Shown: positions 1 through 6,202 of the stretch, one piece after another
Layout of the letters: the number at the start of each line of letters is the position of its first letter
Position numbering within the stretch: position 1 is the stretch's first letter
Source: JAZRYE01 sp045600585
Lineage (GTDB): Bacteria; Bacillota_I; Bacilli_A; RFN20; CAG-826
Direction of reading: 5' to 3'
DNA: 33,955 nucleotides
Assembly: GCA_045600585.1 (NCBI GenBank)
Contig: JAZRYE010000026.1
Coordinates: forward strand, 1-33,955
Notes under the pieces: generated by a model
Told to the model about the DNA's origin: nothing
What the model saw: the letters and a program-made list of their open reading frames with translations, nothing else
The model's database searches: none
Made by a program: the position numbers and the translations under genes

Positions 1-5
1 TCCAT
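1..5 (-). CDS. 5' end of a gene running off the left edge
   Basis: Only the start codon (ATG, read leftwards from base 5) and two bases of codon 2 are present. The call rests on signals: AGGAGG at 13-18, seven bases from the ATG, and a TATAAT-type -10 at 48-53. It lies downstream of the ruvB terminator, so it is probably a separate transcription unit. The product cannot be told. Confidence 0.55.
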
Positions 6-47
6 GGATACACCTCCTGTTAAATCAAACGGTTGTCAGCCTTTTTG

Positions 48-53
48 ATTATA
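48..53 (-). promoter_or_regulatory. -10 element for the left-edge gene
   Basis: TATAAT on the minus strand, about 40 bases upstream of the AGGAGG and ATG at the left edge. No convincing -35 was found at 16-18 bases. Confidence 0.4.
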
Positions 54-132
54 ACATGAGGTTTTTTTCATAGCAGAAAGCTTTCTATTCTCACGTGCAT
101 AGCACCCGGTTTTTATCTCAACTACGTTTCGA

Positions 133-158
133 TAATAAAAACGATTCTAATGAATCGT
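133..158 (-). terminator. Rho-independent terminator of the ruvAB transcript
   Basis: On the minus strand, ACGATTC and GAATCGT (7 bp) enclose a four-base loop and are followed by TTTTATTAT. It lies just after the ruvB stop codon. Confidence 0.85.
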
Positions 159-185
159 CTCTATTATATCAGTTATATAAAATTA

Positions 186-1190
186 TTAAAATAATTTTTC
201 TTGATGTACGATTTGCAAATGCTTATAAGCTCTAGAAGTTGCAACTCTACCACGAGGAGTTCTATCAATCATACCAAGCTGTAACAAATATGGTTCATAA
301 ACATCTTCTAAATTATCAACTTCCTCACCGACAGCATTGGCTAAAGTTTCAAGACCTACTGGTCCACCATTAAATCTCTCGATAAGTGTTTTTAAATAAC
401 GGATATCAACATCATCTAAGCCAATAGAATCAACTTTCAAAGCATTTAATGCTTTAACTGTGGTTTCTAAATCAATATTGTCTCTGCCTTCATAGTTAAC
501 AAAGTCACGAACTCTTCTGAATAATCTATTCGCAATACGAGGTGTACCACGAGAACGTTTTGCGATTTCAATAGCTGCTTTTTCTTCAATTTTGCAATTG
601 AATACTTTTGCAGTTCTTTCAACGATTTGTTTGACCTCATCTTCAGTATAGAATTGAAGCTTTTCAGAAATGCCAAATCTAGCTCTTAAAGGCGATGAAA
701 GATTGCCTGCTCTAGTTGTTGCTCCGATTAAAGTAAAAGGAGGTAAATCAAGAGTTAAAGCACGAGCGGATGTGTCTCTATTAATAACGATTGAGAACTT
801 AAAATCTTCCATTGCTGTATATAAAGACTCCTCGACTACTCTTGGCAAACGATGAATTTCATCGATAAACAAGACGTCACCCGGTTGTAAATCGGAAAGA
901 ATTGCAGCCAAATCTCCTGTTTTCTCTAATGATGTTCCACTAGCGATATGTATATTTGCGTGCATTTCATTTGCTATAACAAATGCAAGTGTTGTTTTTC
1001 CTAATCCTGGAGGGCCATAAAAAAGAATATGATCAAGAGGTTCATCTCGATGTAAAGCAGCACCAATAAAGATTTTTAAATTTTCTTTAAGGTCATGCTG
1101 TCCAATATATTCTTTTAAAGCCTGAGGACGTAAAGAGGTCTCTTCTTGGGCTTCTAATTTGTTTGGCGAAGCATCTAATAGTCTAGACAT
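186..1190 (-). CDS. ruvB: Holliday junction branch migration helicase RuvB
   Basis: RuvB is the AAA+ motor that, with RuvA, drives branch migration of Holliday junctions in recombinational repair. The 334-residue protein is full length. It has Walker A GPPGLGKTT at residues 59-67, Walker B LFIDEIH near 107-113, the sensor stretch GATTRAG followed by an RARFG arginine-finger region, and a C-terminal winged-helix part ending in RTPRGRVATSRAYKHL. It starts two bases after the ruvA stop, so the two are co-transcribed. A strong terminator follows. The family assignment is not in doubt. Confidence 0.98.
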   Translation of the reverse strand: MSRLLDASPNKLEAQEETSLRPQALKEYIGQHDLKENLKIFIGAALHRDEPLDHILFYGPPGLGKTTLAFVIANEMHANIHIASGTSLEKTGDLAAILSDLQPGDVLFIDEIHRLPRVVEESLYTAMEDFKFSIVINRDTSARALTLDLPPFTLIGATTRAGNLSSPLRARFGISEKLQFYTEDEVKQIVERTAKVFNCKIEEKAAIEIAKRSRGTPRIANRLFRRVRDFVNYEGRDNIDLETTVKALNALKVDSIGLDDVDIRYLKTLIERFNGGPVGLETLANAVGEEVDNLEDVYEPYLLQLGMIDRTPRGRVATSRAYKHLQIVHQEKLF

Positions 1191-1192
1191 AA

Positions 1193-1750
1193 TTACTTAG
1201 TCCTCAATTTGCTTAATGCAATTCTTAAAACATCTTCAGTAGATGCATTAGGTTCATTAATAGTTGCTAAAACTCTATCAATAGCAGCACCTTTGAATCC
1301 AAGCTCTTTTAAAGCATCATAAACTTCTTCATACATCTTAGGATTACCTTTACTGCCATCAGTTAATTGGCCTTTTAGGTCAAGAATAATTTGGCCTGCT
1401 GCTTTAGCTCCAATACCTGGAAGTTTCTTCAAATAAGCAACATTGTTGCTTGCAATTGCAGCAACGACATCTTTTGGATTAGTTGCAGATAAAGCATTAA
1501 TGACTGTTTTTGGGCCTAATCCTTTAACTTTAATTAAAGACTCAAAAACTTTCTTTTCATCTTGAGAAAGGAATCCGACCAAATATTCTTCATCTTCACG
1601 GATTACATTATACGTATATACCACTACTTCATTTCCAATAGCGAATTGATCAATATGGGAAACTAATACTTGATAGCCGACATCATGAACATCAATAACA
1701 ACTGAATCTTCTAAAATAACTGCTACCTTACCTTTAAGAAAATAAATCAT
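1193..1750 (-). CDS. ruvA: Holliday junction DNA-binding protein RuvA
   Basis: RuvA binds four-way junctions as a tetramer and loads RuvB. The 185-residue protein shows the N-terminal OB-fold start MIYFLKGKV, two helix-hairpin-helix motifs in the middle (KVKGLGPKTVINAL and KKLPGIGAKAAGQII), and the C-terminal RuvB-contacting domain. AAGGAGGAG sits seven bases before the ATG, directly after the stop of a 31-codon ORF. That makes the upstream order obg, small ORF, ruvA, which suggests one operon. Confidence 0.97.
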   Translation of the reverse strand: MIYFLKGKVAVILEDSVVIDVHDVGYQVLVSHIDQFAIGNEVVVYTYNVIREDEEYLVGFLSQDEKKVFESLIKVKGLGPKTVINALSATNPKDVVAAIASNNVAYLKKLPGIGAKAAGQIILDLKGQLTDGSKGNPKMYEEVYDALKELGFKGAAIDRVLATINEPNASTEDVLRIALSKLRTK

Positions 1751-1762
1751 CAGGTCTCCTCC

Positions 1763-1858
1763 TTAAAAAATAAATATAAAAAAGATAATAATTAATAATA
1801 TTAATACTGCAGATAAAACAGAAGAAAATAAAACTATATCAAATTTATCTTTATCCAT
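1763..1858 (-). CDS. 31-residue single-helix membrane peptide between obg and ruvA
   Basis: A short reading frame starts (ATG at 1856-1858) three bases after the obg stop and ends (TAA) just before the ruvA ribosome binding site. Its first residues are MDKDKFDIVLFSS; the rest is almost wholly hydrophobic (Leu, Ile, Val, Phe), one transmembrane helix with a charged N-terminus. It has no ribosome binding site of its own, so translation would depend on reinitiation after obg. It fills the obg-ruvA gap exactly, which favours a real gene, but no family is recognised. It could be a spurious frame in AT-rich spacer. Confidence 0.5.
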   Translation of the reverse strand: MDKDKFDIVLFSSVLSAVLILLIIIFFIFIF

Positions 1859-1861
1859 AAT

Positions 1862-3139
1862 TTATCTAACATATTCAAAGGAGAAGTCATCAAGAATAAC
1901 TGTATCTCCATCATCTGCACCCATTTCTTCAAGAACATCATCAACTTTAAGTTTTCTTAATTTAGTTAATAAAATCATCATACCGTCATCAGTTGAAATG
2001 TTCGTCATTCTATAGAATCTAATTATTCTATCTCCAACAATTTCAAATGTATGAGCATCTCTTCTAATGATATCGAATTCTCTTTCTTCCTTTGGAAGCT
2101 CATATAATTTGCTATCAAGTTCTTCCTCTTCTTCGCTATAAAGTGGAAGTACAGGTGTTTTATCAACCAAATCAGCGATTTTATAAAGCATTTCATCAAC
2201 ATTAGTTTCTGCTAATGCAGAAATTGGAATGATAGGCTTATCAATTTTCTTTTGGAGTTCAGCAAGTCTTTCTTCTGCTCCTTCTTCATCCATTTTGCTT
2301 GCAACAATAATCATTGGGCGTTTTGATAAACCAAAGCCATAACTTTCAAGTTCGCTATTAATAACATTGTAATCCTCAAATGGATCTCTTCCTGATTCAC
2401 CTAAATCAATTACATGAACAATAACACGGCATCTCTCAATATGTCTTAAGAATCTAAGACCTAAGCCTTTTCCTTCATGCGCACCTTCAATTAATCCAGG
2501 AAGATCTGCCATAACAAAGGAACGACCATCTTTAGTTGAAACAACGCCTAAATTAGGAACGATTGTTGTAAAAGGATAATCAGCAATTTCAGGTTTGGCG
2601 CTGGATACAACCGAAAGAATTGTAGATTTTCCAACGCTTGGGAAACCAACAAGACCAACATCAGCAAGTAATTTTAATTCTAAAATTAATCTTTTTCTTT
2701 CTCCTGGTTCGCCATTTTCAGCAATTTTTGGAGCTCTATTTGTTGAACTCTTAAAACATGTATTTCCACGACCTCCACGGCCACCTTTAGCAACTCTTAA
2801 AAGTTTGCCATCTTCATTTAAGTCACCTAAGAAAACATGATCTTTTTCTTCAAAAACAACAGTACCGACCGGAACATCAATAATGATGTCGTCGGAATGA
2901 TGACCATATTGATTCTTGATACCGCCTTTTTCTCCATCTGGTCCGATGAATGTCTTGCTATGACGGAAATTTAACAATGTGTTAATAGCTTTATTAGCAC
3001 GTAAAATAATGGAAGCTCCACGGCCACCATTGCCTCCAGCAGGACCGCCGAAAGCTACATACTTTTCTCTACGGAATGCAATGGCACCGTCGCCACCCTT
3101 ACCGCTTCTAACTTCAATAATTGCACGATCAATAAACAT
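1862..3139 (-). CDS. obg: GTPase Obg (CgtA)
   Basis: Obg is an essential GTPase that acts in late assembly of the 50S ribosomal subunit and links it to stress and cell-cycle control. The 425-residue protein has the glycine-rich Obg fold (about 1-158, with GGRGGRGN), the G domain with P-loop GFPSVGKST at 165-173 and switch DLPGLIEGA near 213, and a C-terminal OCT domain (from about 345), the Firmicute form. It starts two bases after the glycosyltransferase stop, so the two are co-transcribed. An obg downstream of rplU-prp-rpmA is the usual Firmicute order. Confidence 0.98.
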   Translation of the reverse strand: MFIDRAIIEVRSGKGGDGAIAFRREKYVAFGGPAGGNGGRGASIILRANKAINTLLNFRHSKTFIGPDGEKGGIKNQYGHHSDDIIIDVPVGTVVFEEKDHVFLGDLNEDGKLLRVAKGGRGGRGNTCFKSSTNRAPKIAENGEPGERKRLILELKLLADVGLVGFPSVGKSTILSVVSSAKPEIADYPFTTIVPNLGVVSTKDGRSFVMADLPGLIEGAHEGKGLGLRFLRHIERCRVIVHVIDLGESGRDPFEDYNVINSELESYGFGLSKRPMIIVASKMDEEGAEERLAELQKKIDKPIIPISALAETNVDEMLYKIADLVDKTPVLPLYSEEEEELDSKLYELPKEEREFDIIRRDAHTFEIVGDRIIRFYRMTNISTDDGMMILLTKLRKLKVDDVLEEMGADDGDTVILDDFSFEYVR

Positions 3140-3141
3140 AA

Positions 3142-4098
3142 TTACTTTTTAATAACCTCATCAATAATAACAATAGGTCTATTTCTCACTTCTTCAGTAA
3201 CCATGCCTAAGTATAGAGAAATAACAGACATAACAATACAAAGTATTGTAGAAAGCAACAATAAGATATTAATAATTAGCCACATCCATAAGACAAATGA
3301 GCTAATTCCTGCATAAGTATCAGTCCATTTAAGAACCACGAATACTAATTCGGTTAATCCAGATAAAACAAATGTCAAAAACAAGAACACAGCAACTCCA
3401 ATCGAAAGTCTTAATGGACTAACCGTTAAAGCTGTAATTGAATTGATGGCTAAGTTAGTCATTGCCTTGAGATTGTATTTAGATTCACCTTTACTTCTTT
3501 GAGGACGCTCGAATAATACTTCGCCTGTTTTAAAACCAACAAAAGGAACTTCGACACGAAACACTCTATTCTTTTCAGTTAATGCATTTACTTCATTAAC
3601 CACTTTTCTATCGATTAATCGATAGTTAGCGACATTTTGAGGAATCTTAACTTTCGGTGAGATTTTATTCATACATTTATAGAAAATACCAGCAGTATTC
3701 TTTTTAAATGCAGAATCTTTCTTTCTTGACGAGCGTCTTGCATTTACAACTTGATATCCCTCTTCCCACATCTTGACCATTTCTGGAATAAGACTTGGTG
3801 GATCTTGTAAATCTGCATCCATTGGAATAACAGCGTCACCACTAGCAGTTCTAAGTCCAGCAGTAACTGCAGCTTCATGGCCCCAGTTTCTAGAAAGATT
3901 AACTATAATCAAATCATTTCTTTTTTGTTGAGCGATCTTAAGAACTTCTAATGTATTATCTTTGGATCCGTCGTTTACTGCGACAATTTCAAAAGAGTAA
4001 TCAGGAAGTTCCTTAATGACAGAATCAATAGCGTCCAAAAATAACGGAGCCATTTCTTCTTCATTAAACATAGGCACAACAATAGAAATTTTCTTCAT
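3142..4098 (-). CDS. Family 2 glycosyltransferase with two C-terminal membrane helices (GtrB/CsbB type)
   Basis: This 318-residue protein resembles the DPM1-like enzymes that move a sugar from a nucleotide donor to polyprenyl phosphate at the inner membrane face, supplying sugars for cell-surface glycans. Visible are the GT-A start ISIVVPMFNEEE, the metal-binding stretch MDADLQDPP (about 93-101), RNWGHEAAVTAGL, and two membrane helices near 232-257 and 266-293. The donor sugar cannot be told. It lies between rpmA and obg, where Bacillus has spo0B. A terminator and then a -10 with a palindrome precede it, so it may head its own unit with obg and ruvAB behind it. Confidence 0.88.
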   Translation of the reverse strand: MKKISIVVPMFNEEEMAPLFLDAIDSVIKELPDYSFEIVAVNDGSKDNTLEVLKIAQQKRNDLIIVNLSRNWGHEAAVTAGLRTASGDAVIPMDADLQDPPSLIPEMVKMWEEGYQVVNARRSSRKKDSAFKKNTAGIFYKCMNKISPKVKIPQNVANYRLIDRKVVNEVNALTEKNRVFRVEVPFVGFKTGEVLFERPQRSKGESKYNLKAMTNLAINSITALTVSPLRLSIGVAVFLFLTFVLSGLTELVFVVLKWTDTYAGISSFVLWMWLIINILLLLSTILCIVMSVISLYLGMVTEEVRNRPIVIIDEVIKK

Positions 4099-4113
4099 TG
4101 ATATAGTTCCTCT

Positions 4114-4128
4114 CTTGTATTATACAAG
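4114..4128 (-). promoter_or_regulatory. -10 element inside a perfect palindrome upstream of the glycosyltransferase
   Basis: CTTGTA, three bases, TACAAG form a perfect inverted repeat. On the minus strand the TATAAT at 4119-4124 lies within it, so a bound regulator would cover the -10. The site is about 20 bases before the start codon, which has AGAGGAAC as ribosome binding site. No good -35 was seen, as the region overlaps the rpmA terminator. The operator role is inference. Confidence 0.4.
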
Positions 4129-4139
4129 AAGAAAAAGAA

Positions 4140-4165
4140 AAAGACCACAATTCAATGTGGTCTTT
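4140..4165 (-). terminator. Terminator after rpmA
   Basis: AAAGACCACA and TGTGGTCTTT (10 bp) enclose a six-base loop. On the minus strand a T-rich run (TTTTTCTTTTTC) follows. It separates the rplU-prp-rpmA unit from the glycosyltransferase-obg unit, perhaps with some read-through. Confidence 0.85.
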
Positions 4166-4181
4166 ATTGACTATTTTTTAA

Positions 4182-4469
4182 TTAATCGTTAACGACAACC
4201 TTCACATAGGTCTTATCTTTACCAACGCGATAGTATTTGACAATGCCAGATACTAAAGCAAAGATTGTATCATCTTTACCCTTTTTAGCGTTTTCGCCAG
4301 GATAAATTCTTGTACCTCTTTGACGATAAATAATAGAACCAGCGTGGCACCATTGACCATCCGCGACTTTAGCGCCTAAACGACGACCTTCAGAGTCACG
4401 ACCGTTCTTAGTAGAACCAACACCTTTTTTAGAAGCGAAGAGTTGTAAATTATTAAGTTTGAACATCAT
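4182..4469 (-). CDS. rpmA: 50S ribosomal protein L27 with cleavable N-terminus
   Basis: L27 reaches into the peptidyl transferase centre of the 50S subunit. The 95-residue protein has the conserved core KKGVGSTKNGRDSEGRRLG and a short extension with LQLFASKK. In Staphylococcus the similar LQFF-ASKK extension is cut between Phe and Ala by the protease Prp, exposing the functional N-terminus. By analogy cleavage here falls after Phe-11. The gene for that protease lies immediately upstream. Two adjacent ATGs are possible starts; AAAGGG lies upstream. Confidence 0.97.
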   Translation of the reverse strand: MMFKLNNLQLFASKKGVGSTKNGRDSEGRRLGAKVADGQWCHAGSIIYRQRGTRIYPGENAKKGKDDTIFALVSGIVKYYRVGKDKTYVKVVVND

Positions 4470-4485
4470 AATGACAATACCCTTT

Positions 4486-4797
4486 CTAGATTTTCTCTAA
4501 TTTAATGTTGATGTATTTGCCATGGCTTTCTTCAATGGACTTAAGTCCAGTGACGATTGTTTCCATAACAATTGCATCATGCTCGGAAATCTCATTCTTC
4601 ACTTCAGCAACAATTAGTCCTTCTTTAACTTCTAAATTGAAATTATCAGGATTTTGGATATTGTTAAGACCACCAACTGCAACAGCTGTAACAGCTGCAC
4701 AAATGAGATCTTCACCATAAGGAGCACTATTTGCATGTCCCTTAATTGTTAATGAATGGAAGGAATTTTCCTTTTCTTTGATTAAAATTTTAATCAT
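4486..4797 (-). CDS. prp: Ribosomal-processing cysteine protease Prp (YsxB)
   Basis: Prp removes the N-terminal extension of L27 in Firmicutes that carry it and is essential in Staphylococcus. The 103-residue protein shows the family signature GHANSAPYGEDLICAAVTA, with the presumed catalytic pair His-21 and Cys-33 in the expected spacing. It sits between rplU (two bases away) and rpmA (16 bases away), the classic rplU-ysxB-rpmA order, so enzyme and substrate are made together. Confidence 0.95.
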   Translation of the reverse strand: MIKILIKEKENSFHSLTIKGHANSAPYGEDLICAAVTAVAVGGLNNIQNPDNFNLEVKEGLIVAEVKNEISEHDAIVMETIVTGLKSIEESHGKYINIKLEKI

Positions 4798-4799
4798 GA

Positions 4800-5108
4800 T
4801 TAGTTGTTGATGCTTTCAATGACTAAGCAAGTATAAGGTTGACGATGACCGATGGTCTTGTGTTCGTTTGCTTTTGCTTTGTACTTGAAGACGCGGATCT
4901 TTTTAGATAATCCTTGTTTGACAACTTTAGCAGTAACTGTAGCACCAGCAACATATGGTGTACCAACAACTGCTTTCTTATCTGCGACTAAGAGAACTTT
5001 GTCGAATATAACGACTGAATCAACTTCAGCTTCTAATTTTTCAACGTAGATCTTTTCGCCAGCTTCAACACGGATTTGTTTTCCGCCAGTTTCGATAATT
5101 GCGTACAT
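4800..5108 (-). CDS. rplU: 50S ribosomal protein L21
   Basis: L21 binds 23S rRNA in the large subunit. The 102-residue protein starts MYAIIETGGKQIRVEAGEKI and ends with the typical KANEHKTIGHRQPYTCLVI. It is the first gene of rplU-prp-rpmA, has a strong ribosome binding site (AAAGGAGGG), and is preceded by a structured leader and a clear promoter, which points to leader-mediated control of the operon. Confidence 0.98.
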   Translation of the reverse strand: MYAIIETGGKQIRVEAGEKIYVEKLEAEVDSVVIFDKVLLVADKKAVVGTPYVAGATVTAKVVKQGLSKKIRVFKYKAKANEHKTIGHRQPYTCLVIESINN

Positions 5109-5116
5109 AATGGTCC

Positions 5117-5218
5117 CTCCTTTTTGAAAGATTCACTAATGACTCGCTATTAAGGTAATCTTAATAGATTTTGGAAACCTTCTCTATGCGGTTGTAGCTA
5201 GTGAGGCGACAACGTTAG
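5117..5218 (-). ncRNA. Probable L21 leader of the rplU operon
   Basis: About 100 transcribed bases lie between the promoter and the rplU ribosome binding site. The minus strand forms an 8-bp hairpin (CTATTAAG with CTTAATAG) and has an outer pairing of TCACTA with TAGTGA, with a GC-richer middle than the surroundings. Firmicutes commonly carry a structured L21 leader at this place. Membership rests on position and hairpins, not on a covariance-model match. Confidence 0.6.
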
Positions 5219-5219
5219 T

Positions 5220-5248
5220 AATATAACACAAGTTATATGACACTTCAA
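5220..5248 (-). promoter_or_regulatory. Promoter of the rplU operon
   Basis: On the minus strand TTGAAG (5243-5248) and TATATT (5220-5225) are 17 bases apart. The -35 overlaps the last codons of radC, so ribosomal transcription starts independently of radC. Confidence 0.6.
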
Positions 5249-5961
5249 CCATTATTTTTAATATCCTCTTTTGCTTCACTAATTGAAATAATTGTTTCTT
5301 TCTCAAATGAATAATAAGAATCTTTTCCAATAATGAGATGATCTAACAGTTCGATGTTAATCTTCCGAGATTCAACAATGATGTTTGCGGTAGAAATCAT
5401 ATCCTTTTCAGAAGGCTCTACTAAACCACTCGGATGATTATGTAAAACATAATAATACTTCGCGTCATTAATTAAAAGTTCTTTGTATAAATCATGAATT
5501 GAATATGTAAGTTCTTTATTTGTTCCTTTATATAGTTCCACTTCTCTAATCAACCGCTTTTGCTTGTCTAGAAGAATCAGAATAAATCTCTCTTGGCTGG
5601 ACGAAGAAAGAATTGGTAAATACCTTAAAAACAAAGAATTCGAATTAACCTCTTTTTCGTTAATTTTAGATTTGTTAACTACATACCTTTTAGCCACTTC
5701 CAAAGCCGCGACTATTTTTAAAGAAGAGATCTTTCCTAATCCAGAATACCTTTTAAAATCATTTAAATTCTTACCGGATATTTCATACCAAGTATGTGAA
5801 TCGTTGAATATGTTATAGGAAATATCTAACGCTGAGTGTTCTCTTACGCCAGAGCCAATTACAAGTGCTAAAAGTTCGATATCGGTTAATGATTCAATTC
5901 CGTATAATAAAGCTTTCTCGCGCGGTCTTTCGTGCCTTGGCAAGTCTTTTATTTTGCTCAT
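5245..5961 (-). CDS. radC: RadC family JAB-domain protein
   Basis: The 238-residue protein has the N-terminal helix-hairpin-helix-like part (LPRHERPREKALLYG, LTDIELLALVIGSG) and a C-terminal JAB/MPN+ metalloprotease-like domain with HNHPSGLVEPSEKD, the metal-binding HxHPxG...D set. The original link of RadC to DNA repair has been questioned, and its substrate is unknown. Its start is one base after the stop of the 60-residue peptide gene, so the two are probably translated from one message. Confidence 0.93.
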   Translation of the reverse strand: MSKIKDLPRHERPREKALLYGIESLTDIELLALVIGSGVREHSALDISYNIFNDSHTWYEISGKNLNDFKRYSGLGKISSLKIVAALEVAKRYVVNKSKINEKEVNSNSLFLRYLPILSSSSQERFILILLDKQKRLIREVELYKGTNKELTYSIHDLYKELLINDAKYYYVLHNHPSGLVEPSEKDMISTANIIVESRKINIELLDHLIIGKDSYYSFEKETIISISEAKEDIKNNG

Positions 5962-5962
5962 A

Positions 5963-6145
5963 TCATGCCCACGAGAATTTCCATCCGCCAGGAACGTTTA
6001 CTCCACCCTTGCTGGATCTAAAGAGTTTATAAACAACAACTGCCATGACAGCAATAGCAACAATTGCCATAACTGCTGTAATAGTTACTGCTTCTCCAAC
6101 CACTATCTCATTTAGTTCTTTTTCGGTTAAAAATCGATAATTCAT
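5963..6145 (-). CDS. 60-residue peptide with a double-glycine-like leader and one membrane helix
   Basis: The ATG has a strong ribosome binding site (AGGAGG, eight bases away), so this is very likely translated. The N-terminus reads LTEKELNEIVVGEA. That follows the leader pattern of class II bacteriocins and related secreted peptides (L..-E-L..-I-x-G-G), with the first Gly replaced by Val. Then comes a hydrophobic segment (about 20-42), a basic KLFRSSK turn, and a glycine-rich, aromatic tail GGVNVPGGWKFSWA. No transporter-protease or modification gene is near. It could be an exported or membrane-inserted peptide; the function is unknown. radC follows one base later. Confidence 0.7.
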   Translation of the reverse strand: MNYRFLTEKELNEIVVGEAVTITAVMAIVAIAVMAVVVYKLFRSSKGGVNVPGGWKFSWA

Positions 6146-6202
6146 AAAAAAATCCTCCTACTTATTTATAGGGGGACTTTTCTTAAATTTTACTTGAGAA
6201 AA

